Position numbers and translations under genes: made by a program | Assembly (NCBI GenBank): GCA_964537395.1 | Contig: CAZIBN010000008.1 | Location: 4,430-68,429, forward strand | Reading direction: 5' to 3' | DNA length: 64,000 bases | Source: GWA2-66-18 sp964537395 | Lineage (GTDB): Bacteria > Elusimicrobiota > Elusimicrobia > UBA1565 > UBA9628 | The notes under the pieces: generated by a model | What the model was told of the DNA's origin: nothing | What the model saw: only the letters and a program-made list of their open reading frames with translations | Database searches by the model: none | Shown: in pieces, positions 43,588 to 53,054 of the stretch | Position numbering within the stretch: position 1 is the stretch's first letter | Layout of the letters: each line of letters opens with the position of its first letter

Positions 43588-44330
43588 AACGCCCTAGAAT
43601 CCTTGTTTGTAATGACGACGGCATCAACGGCCCCGGCCTGCCGGCCTTGATTGCCGCCATGCGGCGCATCGGCACGGTGACGGTGTCCGTGCCCGATCAC
43701 GAACGCTCGGCGGACAGCCATTCGCTCACTTTGCACAAGCCCATCCGTATCCGTAAGCAGTCCGAAGGCGTTTATGCCCTAAATGGAAGTCCCGCCGACT
43801 GCGCGCGCTTTGGAGTCCTCGAAATATTGAAGGGCAAGGTCGACCTTGTCGTCTCCGGGATCAATCGCGGCTACAACCTGGGCGAAGACGTGATCTACTC
43901 AGGCACGGTCGCCGCCGCGATGGAGGCCACGCTCCTGAAGATCTCCGCGATCGCCTTCTCCATGGATCCGGACGGCAAGGACTACCGTCCCGGCGGAGCC
44001 TTCGCGCAGCGCCTCGCTCGCCAGGTGCTCACGAAGGGACTGCCCAAGGGCGTCTGCCTCAATGTCAATTTTCCCGCCAGGGCCGGTAAGACCTACAAAT
44101 CCGGCGTCCCCGCGAAGCTCGGGCGCCGCATCTACGGCACCGACGTCACGCGGCGCTCCGACCCGCGCGGCCAGGAGTACTACTGGCTCGCGGGCCGCCA
44201 TGTCACCGGCATCGACGAGCCGGGCACCGACGTCGGCGTGGTCTCAAAAGGCCTCGTTTCAGTCACGCCTCTCAAGATCGACAGCACCGACACGGACATG
44301 CTCGCCGCGCTGTCCTCCTGGCGCCTATAA
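43584..44330 (+). CDS. surE: 5'/3'-nucleotidase SurE
   Basis: The 248-residue metal-dependent phosphatase hydrolyses nucleoside monophosphates. Family motifs are ILVCNDDGINGPGLPAL with the metal-binding Asp pair (D11-D12), PDHERSADSHSLTL, LNGSPADCARFG and VVSGINRGYNLGEDVIYSGTVAAAMEA. Length is normal. It is translationally coupled to murG (ATGA) and occupies the place where murC/murB or ftsQAZ usually follow. A full GGTGTCAGG hairpin starts 3 nt after its stop codon. Confidence 0.96.
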   Translation: MKRPRILVCNDDGINGPGLPALIAAMRRIGTVTVSVPDHERSADSHSLTLHKPIRIRKQSEGVYALNGSPADCARFGVLEILKGKVDLVVSGINRGYNLGEDVIYSGTVAAAMEATLLKISAIAFSMDPDGKDYRPGGAFAQRLARQVLTKGLPKGVCLNVNFPARAGKTYKSGVPAKLGRRIYGTDVTRRSDPRGQEYYWLAGRHVTGIDEPGTDVGVVSKGLVSVTPLKIDSTDTDMLAALSSWRL

Positions 44331-44333
44331 ACT

Positions 44334-44409
44334 GGTGTCAGGCTTACCGGTATTTGCAGTATTTCGATGAAGCCGCGCAAACAATGCAAATACCGGTAAG
44401 CCTGACACC
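44334..44409. repeat. GGTGTCAGG element, type B, full hairpin
   Basis: Perfect 25-nt inverted repeats (44334-44358, 44385-44409; GGTGTCAGGCTTACC and onward) surround a 26-nt loop. The element begins 3 nt after the surE stop. The single arm at 51679-51703 is an exact copy of its right arm. Confidence 0.85.
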
Positions 44410-44423
44410 TGGATTATCGTGCC

Positions 44424-44453
44424 TTGAACGCCCTAGGGCAAGAAAGCTAATAT
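44424..44453 (+). promoter_or_regulatory. Promoter of the Crp-like gene and aspS
   Basis: TTGAAC (44424-44429), 18-bp spacer, TAATAT (44448-44453), then 7 nt to the ATG at 44461. It is another very short leader. Confidence 0.55.
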
Positions 44454-44460
44454 CGTCGTT

Positions 44461-45147
44461 ATGAACGCGGTCAAGCTCCTCAAGAAGATCCCTTTTCTGT
44501 CCGCCCTGAGCGCCAAGCACCTCAACGAGGTATTCCGCCTGGCCGAGGAGCTCGAGCTGGGAGCCCGCCAGTCGGTATTCGCCAAGCGCCAGGACTCCGA
44601 CGCGATGTATATCGTCCTCTCCGGCCGCATCAAGATCTTCACCAACTCCGCCTCCAAGAAGCGCAAGACGTTCGCCTACCTCAAAGAGGGGGAGTTCTTC
44701 GGCGAGATGTCGCTCCTGGAAGGGACGACGCGCACCGCCGCGGCCCAGGCCGTCGAGCCCTCGCGCCTGCTCGTCATCCGCAAGAAAGACTTCCAGCGTC
44801 TGCTCGCCCACGACCCGAAACTCGCCCTGTACCTTCTGAAAACCGTCTGCGAACGCCTGCGCCGCGCCAACGAGGAGATCGAAGGCCTTCTGTTCCGGAA
44901 CATCCTCGGCCGCGTCGCCAAGGCCATGCTCGACCTCGCGCGCCGCTCCGGCGACAAGCACAACGACGGCCTCGTGCTCAAGGAGCGCTTCACCCAGCAG
45001 GAGCTCGCCGACGTCGTGGGCACCACCCGCGAGCCGCTGACGCGCGCGCTGTCGTCCCTGCGCCGCGCCGGGCTGGTCGCGCTGCACGACGGCCGCTACA
45101 GCATCCCCGCGCCCGAAAGGCTCGCGGGGCTTTGCATCGAAGCCTGA
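44461..45147 (+). CDS. Crp/Fnr-family transcriptional regulator
   Basis: The 228-residue protein has an N-terminal cyclic-nucleotide-binding barrel (about 10-130; KRQDSDAMYIVLSGRIKIF, LKEGEFFGEMSLLEGTTRTA) with the phosphate-cassette region GEMSLL present. A dimerisation helix and a C-terminal winged helix follow (FTQQELADVVGTTREPLTRALSSLRRAGLV, read in parts). No N-terminal Cys cluster is present, so an Fnr-type Fe-S sensor is unlikely. Whether it binds cAMP is not provable: the Arg in EGTTRTAAAQA is retained. A CHASE2 cyclase lies about 8 kb away. It shares a transcript with aspS (16-nt gap). Confidence 0.9.
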   Translation: MNAVKLLKKIPFLSALSAKHLNEVFRLAEELELGARQSVFAKRQDSDAMYIVLSGRIKIFTNSASKKRKTFAYLKEGEFFGEMSLLEGTTRTAAAQAVEPSRLLVIRKKDFQRLLAHDPKLALYLLKTVCERLRRANEEIEGLLFRNILGRVAKAMLDLARRSGDKHNDGLVLKERFTQQELADVVGTTREPLTRALSSLRRAGLVALHDGRYSIPAPERLAGLCIEA

Positions 45148-45163
45148 CCCTCCGAGGAAACAG

Positions 45164-46927
<1,764 letters not shown>

Positions 46928-46930
46928 GTT

Positions 46931-46996
46931 GGTGTCAGGCCTATAGTTAATTGAATTACTCTTTGAAGTAATTCAATTAACTATAGGCCTGACACC
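46931..46996. repeat. GGTGTCAGG element, type A, full hairpin between convergent aspS and asnS
   Basis: A 30-bp perfect inverted repeat (46931-46960 and 46967-46996; GGTGTCAGGCCTATAG and onward) has a 6-nt loop. It begins 3 nt after the aspS stop and ends 7 nt before the asnS stop on the other strand, so it fills the whole convergent intergenic space. It could act as a bidirectional transcription stop although it lacks T tracts. Confidence 0.85.
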
Positions 46997-47003
46997 GATT
47001 TCT

Positions 47004-48389
47004 CTAGAACTTAGCGTTGCCGGGGACGCGGGGGCAGAGCTGGACGTCGCGGATGTTCTCCATGCCCGTGACGTACATGAGCAGGCGCTCGAAGCCCAGG
47101 CCGAAGCCCGCGTGCGGGACCGTGCCGTAACGGCGCAGGTCGGCGTACCAGGAGTTGGCCACGGGGTCGATCCCGGTCTCCTTCATACGGGCCAGAAGCA
47201 TGTCGAGGCGGTGCTCGCGCTGGGAGCCGCCGATGAGCTCTCCCACGCGCGGCACGAGAAGGTCCATGCAGGCGACGGTCTTCTGGTCGTCGTTGCAGTA
47301 CATGTAGAAGGGCTTGAAGCTGCGCGGGTAGTTGATGACGAAGAGAGGCTTCTTGGCGTATTCCTCGGTCAGGTAGCGCTCGTGCTCGGTCTGCAGGTCC
47401 TTGCCCCAGGAGATGGGGTGATCCCACTTGCGGCCGGCCTTCTCTAATACCGTGATGGCCTCGGTGTACTCGATGACGCCGAACTCGGCCTTGGCCACGG
47501 CCTCGAGCTTGGCGCGCAGGCCCTTCTCGACGCGCTCGTCGAAGAACTGCAGGTCGCGCGCGCAGTGCTTGAAGAGGTGCTCGAGCAGGTGCTTCACGAA
47601 CGCCTCGGCCAGAGCCATGTCGTCCTTGAGATCGGCGAAGGCGAGCTCGGGCTCGATCATCCAGAACTCGGAGGCATGGCGAGGCGTGGTCGACAGTTCC
47701 GCGCGGAAGGTCGGCCCAAAGGTGTAGACCTTGGAGAGCGACATGGCCAGGATCTCGGCCTCGAGCTGGCCGGAGACCGTCAGACCACACTTCTCGCCGA
47801 AGAAGTCCTGGGTGAAGTCGATCTTGCCGTCCGGGCCGCGGGGGGGCTTCTCGGCGTCGAGGGTGCTGACCTGGAACATGGCGCCCGCGCCCTCGCAGTC
47901 GGAGGTCGTCAGGATGGGGGAGTGGCACATCACGAAGCCGCGGTTGCGGAAGAAATCGTGAACGGCGTACGACATCTCCGCGCGCACGCGGAAGACGGCG
48001 CCGAAGGTATTGGTTCGCGGGCGCATGTGGGCCACGCCACGGAGGAATTCAAAGGATGTGCCGGCCTTCTGCACGGGAGAGGAGGGGTCGCATTCGCCCA
48101 GGACCTCGATGGAGGAGGGCTCGAGCTCGAGCGACTGGCCCTTTCCTTGGGAGGCGATGAGCTTTCCGGTGACCGCCAGGGACGCGCCGGTGATCTGCTT
48201 GAGGATCTGCTCCCTTCCGCTGAATCCCTCAGGGACCAACACCTGAATGGAATCGAAGGCGGAGCCATCGTTGAGGTGGACGAAGCCCACGCTCTTCGAC
48301 TCGCGCACCGACTTGATCCAGCCGGCGACCGTCACGATATCGCCCGCCTTGCCCGTCTCAAGGACCGCCTTGATCTCGCTTCGCTTCAT
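47004..48389 (-). CDS. asnS: Asparaginyl-tRNA synthetase
   Basis: The 461-residue class IIb enzyme has an N-terminal OB domain (VTVAGWIKSVRESKSVGFVHLNDGS, read in parts), motif 2 (GPTFRAELSTTPRHASEFWMIEPELAF, read in parts) and motif 3 (GFGLGFERLLMYVTGMENIRDV). The FFGEKCGLTVSGQLEAE stretch is AsnRS-typical. Length is normal. The ATG lies 7 nt after a CATAAT box. It is convergent with aspS. Confidence 0.96.
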   Translation of the reverse strand: MKRSEIKAVLETGKAGDIVTVAGWIKSVRESKSVGFVHLNDGSAFDSIQVLVPEGFSGREQILKQITGASLAVTGKLIASQGKGQSLELEPSSIEVLGECDPSSPVQKAGTSFEFLRGVAHMRPRTNTFGAVFRVRAEMSYAVHDFFRNRGFVMCHSPILTTSDCEGAGAMFQVSTLDAEKPPRGPDGKIDFTQDFFGEKCGLTVSGQLEAEILAMSLSKVYTFGPTFRAELSTTPRHASEFWMIEPELAFADLKDDMALAEAFVKHLLEHLFKHCARDLQFFDERVEKGLRAKLEAVAKAEFGVIEYTEAITVLEKAGRKWDHPISWGKDLQTEHERYLTEEYAKKPLFVINYPRSFKPFYMYCNDDQKTVACMDLLVPRVGELIGGSQREHRLDMLLARMKETGIDPVANSWYADLRRYGTVPHAGFGLGFERLLMYVTGMENIRDVQLCPRVPGNAKF

Positions 48390-48396
48390 GGCGAAG

Positions 48397-48402
48397 ATTA
48401 TG
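48397..48402 (-). promoter_or_regulatory. -10 box of asnS
   Basis: CATAAT on the minus strand lies 7 nt before the asnS ATG. Only 26 nt separate asnS from the upstream lipoprotein stop, so read-through is also possible. Confidence 0.45.
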
Positions 48403-48415
48403 CCAAATCAGCCGT

Positions 48416-48940
48416 TCAATGGGCGGCGGCGGGGCGGAAGGTCTCGACGGCGGTCTTGAAGGCATCCTCGCTGGGCTTGACGGTCTCGGGCCAGGAGTGG
48501 ACGAGCGCCCAATAGCCGCCGCCGTCGGCCACGAGGACGGCATGGTGCCGCATCGCCAGGCGACCCTCGGGGAAATGCGGGCCGGTCATCGTGGAGGCGT
48601 AGCGGAGGTCGAGCGCGGCGTATCCGCCGACGGTCGTCTTGGACGGCGGCGAGGGGGGGCCCTCGATGGACTTGGCGGCGACGAAGGCGTCCATCGTCGG
48701 CATCGAGCTTTTAGGGCCGTGGCGGTAGACGACGATCGCCTCGGAGAAGGGCGCGGGGCCGCCGGGCGGGCCGAAGAAGGAGGCGCGGTGGGCGCCGCCG
48801 TCGGCCTCCTGCACGCGCCAGGACGCCGGCACCGTGAAGACGAAGCCGCGGTCCACGGGCTCATAGGCCGCCGTTCCCGGGGCGGATTCGGGCGCGCGTG
48901 AGCAGGCGGTGAGCACTACGGCCAAAAGCAGCAGTCTCAT
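48416..48940 (-). CDS. Predicted lipoprotein, unknown
   Basis: The 174-residue product has a short lipoprotein signal (MRLLLLAVVLTAC, Cys at residue 13), then a single alpha/beta domain (FVFTVPASWRVQ, YAALDLRYASTM, YWALVHSWPETVKPSEDAF). That pattern resembles PsbP/DUF1795-type or Tol-associated small domains seen in other lipoproteins, but the match is weak. Its ATG overlaps the stop of the upstream metalloprotease-like gene (ATGA), so the pair is co-translated. Confidence 0.75.
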   Translation of the reverse strand: MRLLLLAVVLTACSRAPESAPGTAAYEPVDRGFVFTVPASWRVQEADGGAHRASFFGPPGGPAPFSEAIVVYRHGPKSSMPTMDAFVAAKSIEGPPSPPSKTTVGGYAALDLRYASTMTGPHFPEGRLAMRHHAVLVADGGGYWALVHSWPETVKPSEDAFKTAVETFRPAAAH

Positions 48941-51015
48941 CTCTTCTTCTCCCGTGCTGCTTTTACACGCGCGAGCAGGGCCGGATCCTTGACGGCTCCG
49001 GCGAAGCCCTCTGCGGCCTTGAACGCCGCCTCACGCTCCTCGGGCGTACGCGCTTTAACGGCGTTGCCCAGCCACTCCTCCGCCATGAGCGAGTAGTCCC
49101 GGCGGATAGCCGCCTCGAGGGCCTTAGGCGTCTGCTGCCCGGTCATGTTCGCATAGACCTGCACGCTCACGATGGCGCGCACGCGATCGTAAAGCGGGTC
49201 GGCCGGAGCGGCGAGACGCGCGACGGTGTCGCGGTAATACCGGTCAGCGTCGGCCCGAGGCCGGTCCTTTCGCTCCACGGCATAGCTGAGGGCCAGGTCG
49301 GGGCGCCCGGATTTCTCAAAGGCCGCGACGAGAAGCCCTCCGCTCTCCGCCTGCATCTGAGGAAGGTGCTTGCTGCGGAACTCGTTCGCTCGGCGCGCGT
49401 CCTCGGAGACCGCCGCGCTCATGGCCCTGTCTCCATGCGTGTATCCGACGAGCTTAAGGCCCTGGCGGACCCATTGCTCGACGCTCTCGCCCCGCAGGCG
49501 CCGCGCCAGCAAGCGGCGGTCCTCCTGGATCTGGGTCACCGTCTTGAAGTCCGAGGTCCCGGCGAACGAGCCCGTATAGATCTGCGTGATATTGGCGCGA
49601 AAGCCGTCGTAGTCGGAGATGAGCGCGCGGTAGGCGGGCAGGTCCGACGACACGGCCGCATCGACGGGATGCGTCTTGAGAAGAGAGTGGAAGTAGCGAT
49701 ACTCCTCGCGGAAGGCCTCCTGCTCCTTTTCGAGAGGATTGGCGCCGGGGAGATTGCCGCGCACCATCTCGACGTCGTACTGGCTGCGGCGGTTCTGCCA
49801 GGCATGGATGAACTCGTGGGCGATGGTCATCTCCACGCCCTTGAGAACCTTCAGGCGCAGCTCGGGGTCTTTGAGCATGCGCGCGTTGAGCTTCGTGGCG
49901 TCCGCGAACTCGCGCGCGAGCGCGTCGCGCTGCTCCGGCGGTGAGGAGGCGACGGCGATGCGCGCGGCGACCCAGTGGTTGATGATGACCGAGCCGTTGG
50001 AGGGATCCGCTACCGCGGCCGCCTTCCCGTAGCCGGGGTCGTCGGGGCGCTGGGAAAGCTTGAGCACGCGCACGACGGGAAGCCTGACGACGCCGTCCTT
50101 GCCGCGGAAGTGCGCCAGCATCTCGCGCCCCGCCTCGTGCGTGGCGAAGCGCGCCTCGAGGTCCTTGCTCAGTGCCGCGGCAAGGCGCTCCTCGACCGCG
50201 CCGACAAGGGCGCGGGGCTTGGCCGGCTCGTTGAGCCCGGGAGCGTAGGGCAAGGCGCTGCGCACCAGCGACTCACCGTCGCGCTGGGCGTCGAAATAGC
50301 GGGTCAGCGAGGCATAGGCGGCATCGCTATCGGCGAGAATCTTCCTCGCGGGCGCGCCCGCAACGAGCGCATCAAGAACAGCCTGCGGAAGCTTGGCGCC
50401 CGCCTCATGCGATGCCTTGAGGCGGGCGGCGACATCGGCGGGAATGGCCTTGTCCCCGGGCAGGCCGCGCAGCATCGCGCGCAGGTTGGACAGGCCCATG
50501 AGCTCGAGGCTCTTGTCGGTATTGGGCTCAAGCGCCGCCATCTCCAGGCGCGTCACCGGGCTGGTGGCTCCCGATTCAAAAAAGAAGCAGGTCTTCTCGT
50601 CGAGCCGCACGCCCTGGGTCATCAGCCCGACCCAGCGCATGGCCTCGACAGGCTCCGAGGCGGCATCGAAGGGAGCCTGGAGACGGCGGACCTCCGCGTC
50701 CGGCAGCGCCTTCTCATCGGCGCGCAGGATGCGTCCAGCCTCGTCATCGAACTTGTACCCCGCGCTCGACCAGACCGGGCGCCACTCCTTGGAGACCGGA
50801 TGAAGCTTCAGGTCATAGAGCGGGCCGGCGAGCACGGGCGGGACCGCAGGGCGGCCCGTGCCCGAGCATATCCCGGCGTCGATCGCGACATCCGCGCCCG
50901 CCGAGCCTGCCGGCATGACGTGAACGTGTTGGCCCCGTCCTCCATGCGCGAACGCGTGCCCGCCCAGCAGGGCGGCGAGGACGACGGCGGCGGCGGCGCG
51001 GGAGAGGGGGCCCAC
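48937..51015 (-). CDS. Large secreted protein with HExxH zincin motif
   Basis: The 692-residue product has a signal peptide (SRAAAAVVLAALLGGHAFA). Most of the chain is helical and unrecognised. A zinc-protease motif HEFIHAWQNRR begins at about residue 400; EKEQEAFREEYRYFHS, some 27 residues later, could provide the third ligand. The C-terminal third is Ala/Arg-rich helix. The GTG at 51015 was chosen because it opens the signal peptide and a TATTCT box (51022-51027) lies 6 nt upstream; an ATG at 51075 would add 20 non-signal-like residues. Confidence 0.7.
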   Translation of the reverse strand: MGPLSRAAAAVVLAALLGGHAFAHGGRGQHVHVMPAGSAGADVAIDAGICSGTGRPAVPPVLAGPLYDLKLHPVSKEWRPVWSSAGYKFDDEAGRILRADEKALPDAEVRRLQAPFDAASEPVEAMRWVGLMTQGVRLDEKTCFFFESGATSPVTRLEMAALEPNTDKSLELMGLSNLRAMLRGLPGDKAIPADVAARLKASHEAGAKLPQAVLDALVAGAPARKILADSDAAYASLTRYFDAQRDGESLVRSALPYAPGLNEPAKPRALVGAVEERLAAALSKDLEARFATHEAGREMLAHFRGKDGVVRLPVVRVLKLSQRPDDPGYGKAAAVADPSNGSVIINHWVAARIAVASSPPEQRDALAREFADATKLNARMLKDPELRLKVLKGVEMTIAHEFIHAWQNRRSQYDVEMVRGNLPGANPLEKEQEAFREEYRYFHSLLKTHPVDAAVSSDLPAYRALISDYDGFRANITQIYTGSFAGTSDFKTVTQIQEDRRLLARRLRGESVEQWVRQGLKLVGYTHGDRAMSAAVSEDARRANEFRSKHLPQMQAESGGLLVAAFEKSGRPDLALSYAVERKDRPRADADRYYRDTVARLAAPADPLYDRVRAIVSVQVYANMTGQQTPKALEAAIRRDYSLMAEEWLGNAVKARTPEEREAAFKAAEGFAGAVKDPALLARVKAAREKKR

Positions 51016-51021
51016 AGGCTT

Positions 51022-51027
51022 AGAATA
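51022..51027 (-). promoter_or_regulatory. -10 box 6 nt before the GTG at 51015
   Basis: TATTCT on the minus strand supports the GTG start and another short-leader transcript. It lies about 50 bp downstream, in the direction of transcription, of palindrome copy 2 (51078-51119). Confidence 0.45.
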
Positions 51028-51077
51028 GCCCCGCAACCCCGGATTCGCAAGGGATATAACCCGCGCATTGCACAAAA

Positions 51078-51119
51078 GTTATCCTCAGCGTTTCCAACGT
51101 TGGAAGTGCTGGGGATATC
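51078..51119. repeat. 42-bp palindromic repeat, copy 2
   Basis: Centred on CAACGTTG, ends GTTATCCTC and GGGGATATC, with 17 of 21 positions paired. It is 34/42 identical to copy 1 at 29268-29309. It lies in the intergenic region between two leftward genes, 33 nt after the stop of one and about 60 nt before the start of the other. Confidence 0.7.
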
Positions 51120-51152
51120 TCCATGCCTTCATGCGAGCCGGATCACGAAGGC

Positions 51153-51596
51153 TTAGAAGCTTTTGGGGGCGTCGGACTTCTTATCAGCCTTTTTTAGAAG
51201 CTCGAGCAGGCGCCCCTTTTTCAGAATGCGCTGCTTCGTCTCCTTGGCCGGCGGATCCGGCTCGGCGATCGTAGCGGAGGGCGGGCAATACGAACCGGGC
51301 CCCATGACGAGCGCCGAAGGGTCGCGGACGTTGAGCGGGGTGATGATATCTCCGCCGCCTTCGCCCACGGGTGCACCCGGGGCGGAGGACTGCGGGATCT
51401 CGAGAGATTTCGAAGCGGGCACGGGAGCGCCGCGGAAGGTCGCGCTGACCATCTCGGTGCCCGGATCGGTCTTCACATGGGCCACGGCGGGCCCCGAAAG
51501 CTCCTGGTACCAGCGTCCGGCCTGGAAGCACGCCGCGCACAGGACAAGCGCGATCGCGATGCGAAACACAGGGCCCATCACGGGAGGGGTTGTCAT
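51153..51596 (-). CDS. Single-helix membrane or secreted protein, unknown
   Basis: The 147-residue product has one N-terminal hydrophobic helix (VFRIAIALVLCAACFQAGRW, about 10-29) and then a Pro/Gly/Ala-rich unstructured region ending in a Lys-rich helix (ILKKGRLLELLKKADKK). No conserved domain is seen. Cys residues in the helix could mark a lipobox-like site, but the context is not typical. It has no clear ribosome binding site. Confidence 0.55.
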   Translation of the reverse strand: MTTPPVMGPVFRIAIALVLCAACFQAGRWYQELSGPAVAHVKTDPGTEMVSATFRGAPVPASKSLEIPQSSAPGAPVGEGGGDIITPLNVRDPSALVMGPGSYCPPSATIAEPDPPAKETKQRILKKGRLLELLKKADKKSDAPKSF

Positions 51597-51678
51597 GTCT
51601 CTAGCATGCCCCCGGGAAGCCGTTTATGCCATTAAAAAGCAGCAAACCCCGGGCAAAATCTCGGTAAGCTAAAAGTTA

Positions 51679-51703
51679 TGCAAATACCGGTAAGCCTGAC
51701 ACC
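51679..51703. repeat. GGTGTCAGG element, type B, single arm
   Basis: The 25-nt sequence is identical to the right arm of the full type B hairpin at 44334-44409, with no left arm nearby. It ends 2 nt from the stop codon of the M48 protease gene. The rest of 51597-51705 holds nothing I can identify. Confidence 0.8.
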
Positions 51704-51705
51704 GT

Positions 51706-52587
51706 TTAGAGCTGGACGGCCGCGGAGAAGCGGCGGCCGCGTTCGGAGGAGCGCTTGTAGCCGGGAGCGGGGGACAGCGAGCCGAGCTCCGCTTCGCGCT
51801 TCGCGGGCGAGGGGTGGGTCTTGAACATGCCGCCGCCGCCCGCGCCCTCGGCCTTCTCCATGCGCGCCAAGAAGGTCTTGAGCGCGCCGGGATCGTAGTT
51901 CGCGTCCTTCGCGTACTGCGCGCCGAAATTATCAGCTTCATACTCCTTGTCGCGGCTGTAGCCGTTGACGACGAGCTTGTTGACGACGTCGTCGACCGCG
52001 CCCTCGAACGCCGTCGTCAGCTGGGAGACCTGCGAGGACGTGTAGTTCTTGGCGGCCTCGGAGCCGAGGATGGTGAACGCGGAGGTCAGGCGCGAGGTCT
52101 GGATGGTCTTGAGGCCGTGCTTCTTGGAGATGTGCGCGACCTCGTGGGCGAGCACGCCCGCGAGCTCGTCCTCGCTCTTGACGAGCTGAAGCAGGCCCTT
52201 GGTCACGAAGATGAACCCGCCGGGGGCGGCGAAGGCGTTGACCTCGCTCGAGTCCAGGACCTGGACGTGGTAGCCCTTGAACGTCGAAGGCCGGTCCGAG
52301 GCGAGAGCGACGGCCTGCGCCACCTTCTGCGCGTAGGCGTTGAGCCCCGGGTCGTTGAGCGGCTTATAGCGGGTCAGAACCTGGGCGGCGACCGCGCGGC
52401 CGATGAAGTACTCCTCGCTTTCTGAAATATCCGAGAAGCCTTTGCGGATCTGGTTGACACCCTTGGCGACCTTGGTCAGATCCACGTTCGAGTTGATGCG
52501 CCCGCCGGTCAGAGTGCTCATGTTGACGCTCTCGAGCCCGGCGCAGCCGGCGAAGAGGAACACGACGAGGGGGAGAAGAAGCTTCAC
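51706..52587 (-). CDS. M48-family metalloprotease lipoprotein
   Basis: The 293-residue protein has a lipoprotein signal (MKLLLPLVVFLFAGC, Cys at residue 15) and an M48 peptidase domain. The motif HEVAHISKKHG has zinc ligands H148 and H152 with catalytic E149, and YEADNFGAQYAKDANYDP supplies the third ligand Glu. FAAPGGFIFVTKGLL is the usual preceding strand-turn. It belongs to the BepA/LoiP-like group that acts on outer-membrane proteins in the periplasm. The GTG start overlaps the stop of the SH3-like gene and has GGGAGG upstream. Confidence 0.92.
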   Translation of the reverse strand: MKLLLPLVVFLFAGCAGLESVNMSTLTGGRINSNVDLTKVAKGVNQIRKGFSDISESEEYFIGRAVAAQVLTRYKPLNDPGLNAYAQKVAQAVALASDRPSTFKGYHVQVLDSSEVNAFAAPGGFIFVTKGLLQLVKSEDELAGVLAHEVAHISKKHGLKTIQTSRLTSAFTILGSEAAKNYTSSQVSQLTTAFEGAVDDVVNKLVVNGYSRDKEYEADNFGAQYAKDANYDPGALKTFLARMEKAEGAGGGGMFKTHPSPAKREAELGSLSPAPGYKRSSERGRRFSAAVQL

Positions 52588-53054
52588 TTGGAGCCTCCCT
52601 CGGGCATGAGCCCGCCCGCGCGCAGGAAGTCGAATAAGGCCGCTTCGGCGACGGTGCGGCGCTCCATGGCGTTGACAGCGGCGAAGTTCACCGCGGCGCC
52701 GTTCTTCGCACCGTAGGATTTCTCGACCTGGGCGTTGAAGCCCTTGCCGGCAAGCGTGACCTCCTCGGCCGACGCGCTGCCTCCGACCGAGTCGCCGGAG
52801 CCGAGCTTGACCTTCCGCTCGGTGACCGCGCTCGAGTGGAGGTAGCCCTCGCTCGTCTTGTAAAAGCCGGCCTCGAGGCCCGAGGTCTCGAACTTCTGGC
52901 CGAGCCGGGCGGTGCCGACGGAGGGGGCGTAGGACTGGGCGCGCTTGCGCAGGGCCGTCTCCTGGACCAAGACAGTTATGGTTGCGGAAAAAGCAACGAC
53001 CGCTGAAAAGGCCAACGCAAGCGACGCAAGCAGCAAGGTTCTCATTGTATTCAT
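52584..53054 (-). CDS. Secreted SH3-like domain protein
   Basis: The 156-residue product has a signal peptide or membrane anchor (LLLASLALAFSAVVAFSATI) and a bacterial-SH3-like domain (VLVQETALRKRAQSYAPSVG, AGFYKTSEGYLHSSAV), followed by a Gly/Ser turn and a helical tail. Such domains often bind peptidoglycan. It overlaps the cyclase stop upstream (ATGA) and the M48 gene downstream (GTGA), so all three are one operon. The start at 53054 was preferred over a frame running into the cyclase gene; a second ATG lies three codons in. Confidence 0.75.
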   Translation of the reverse strand: MNTMRTLLLASLALAFSAVVAFSATITVLVQETALRKRAQSYAPSVGTARLGQKFETSGLEAGFYKTSEGYLHSSAVTERKVKLGSGDSVGGSASAEEVTLAGKGFNAQVEKSYGAKNGAAVNFAAVNAMERRTVAEAALFDFLRAGGLMPEGGSK

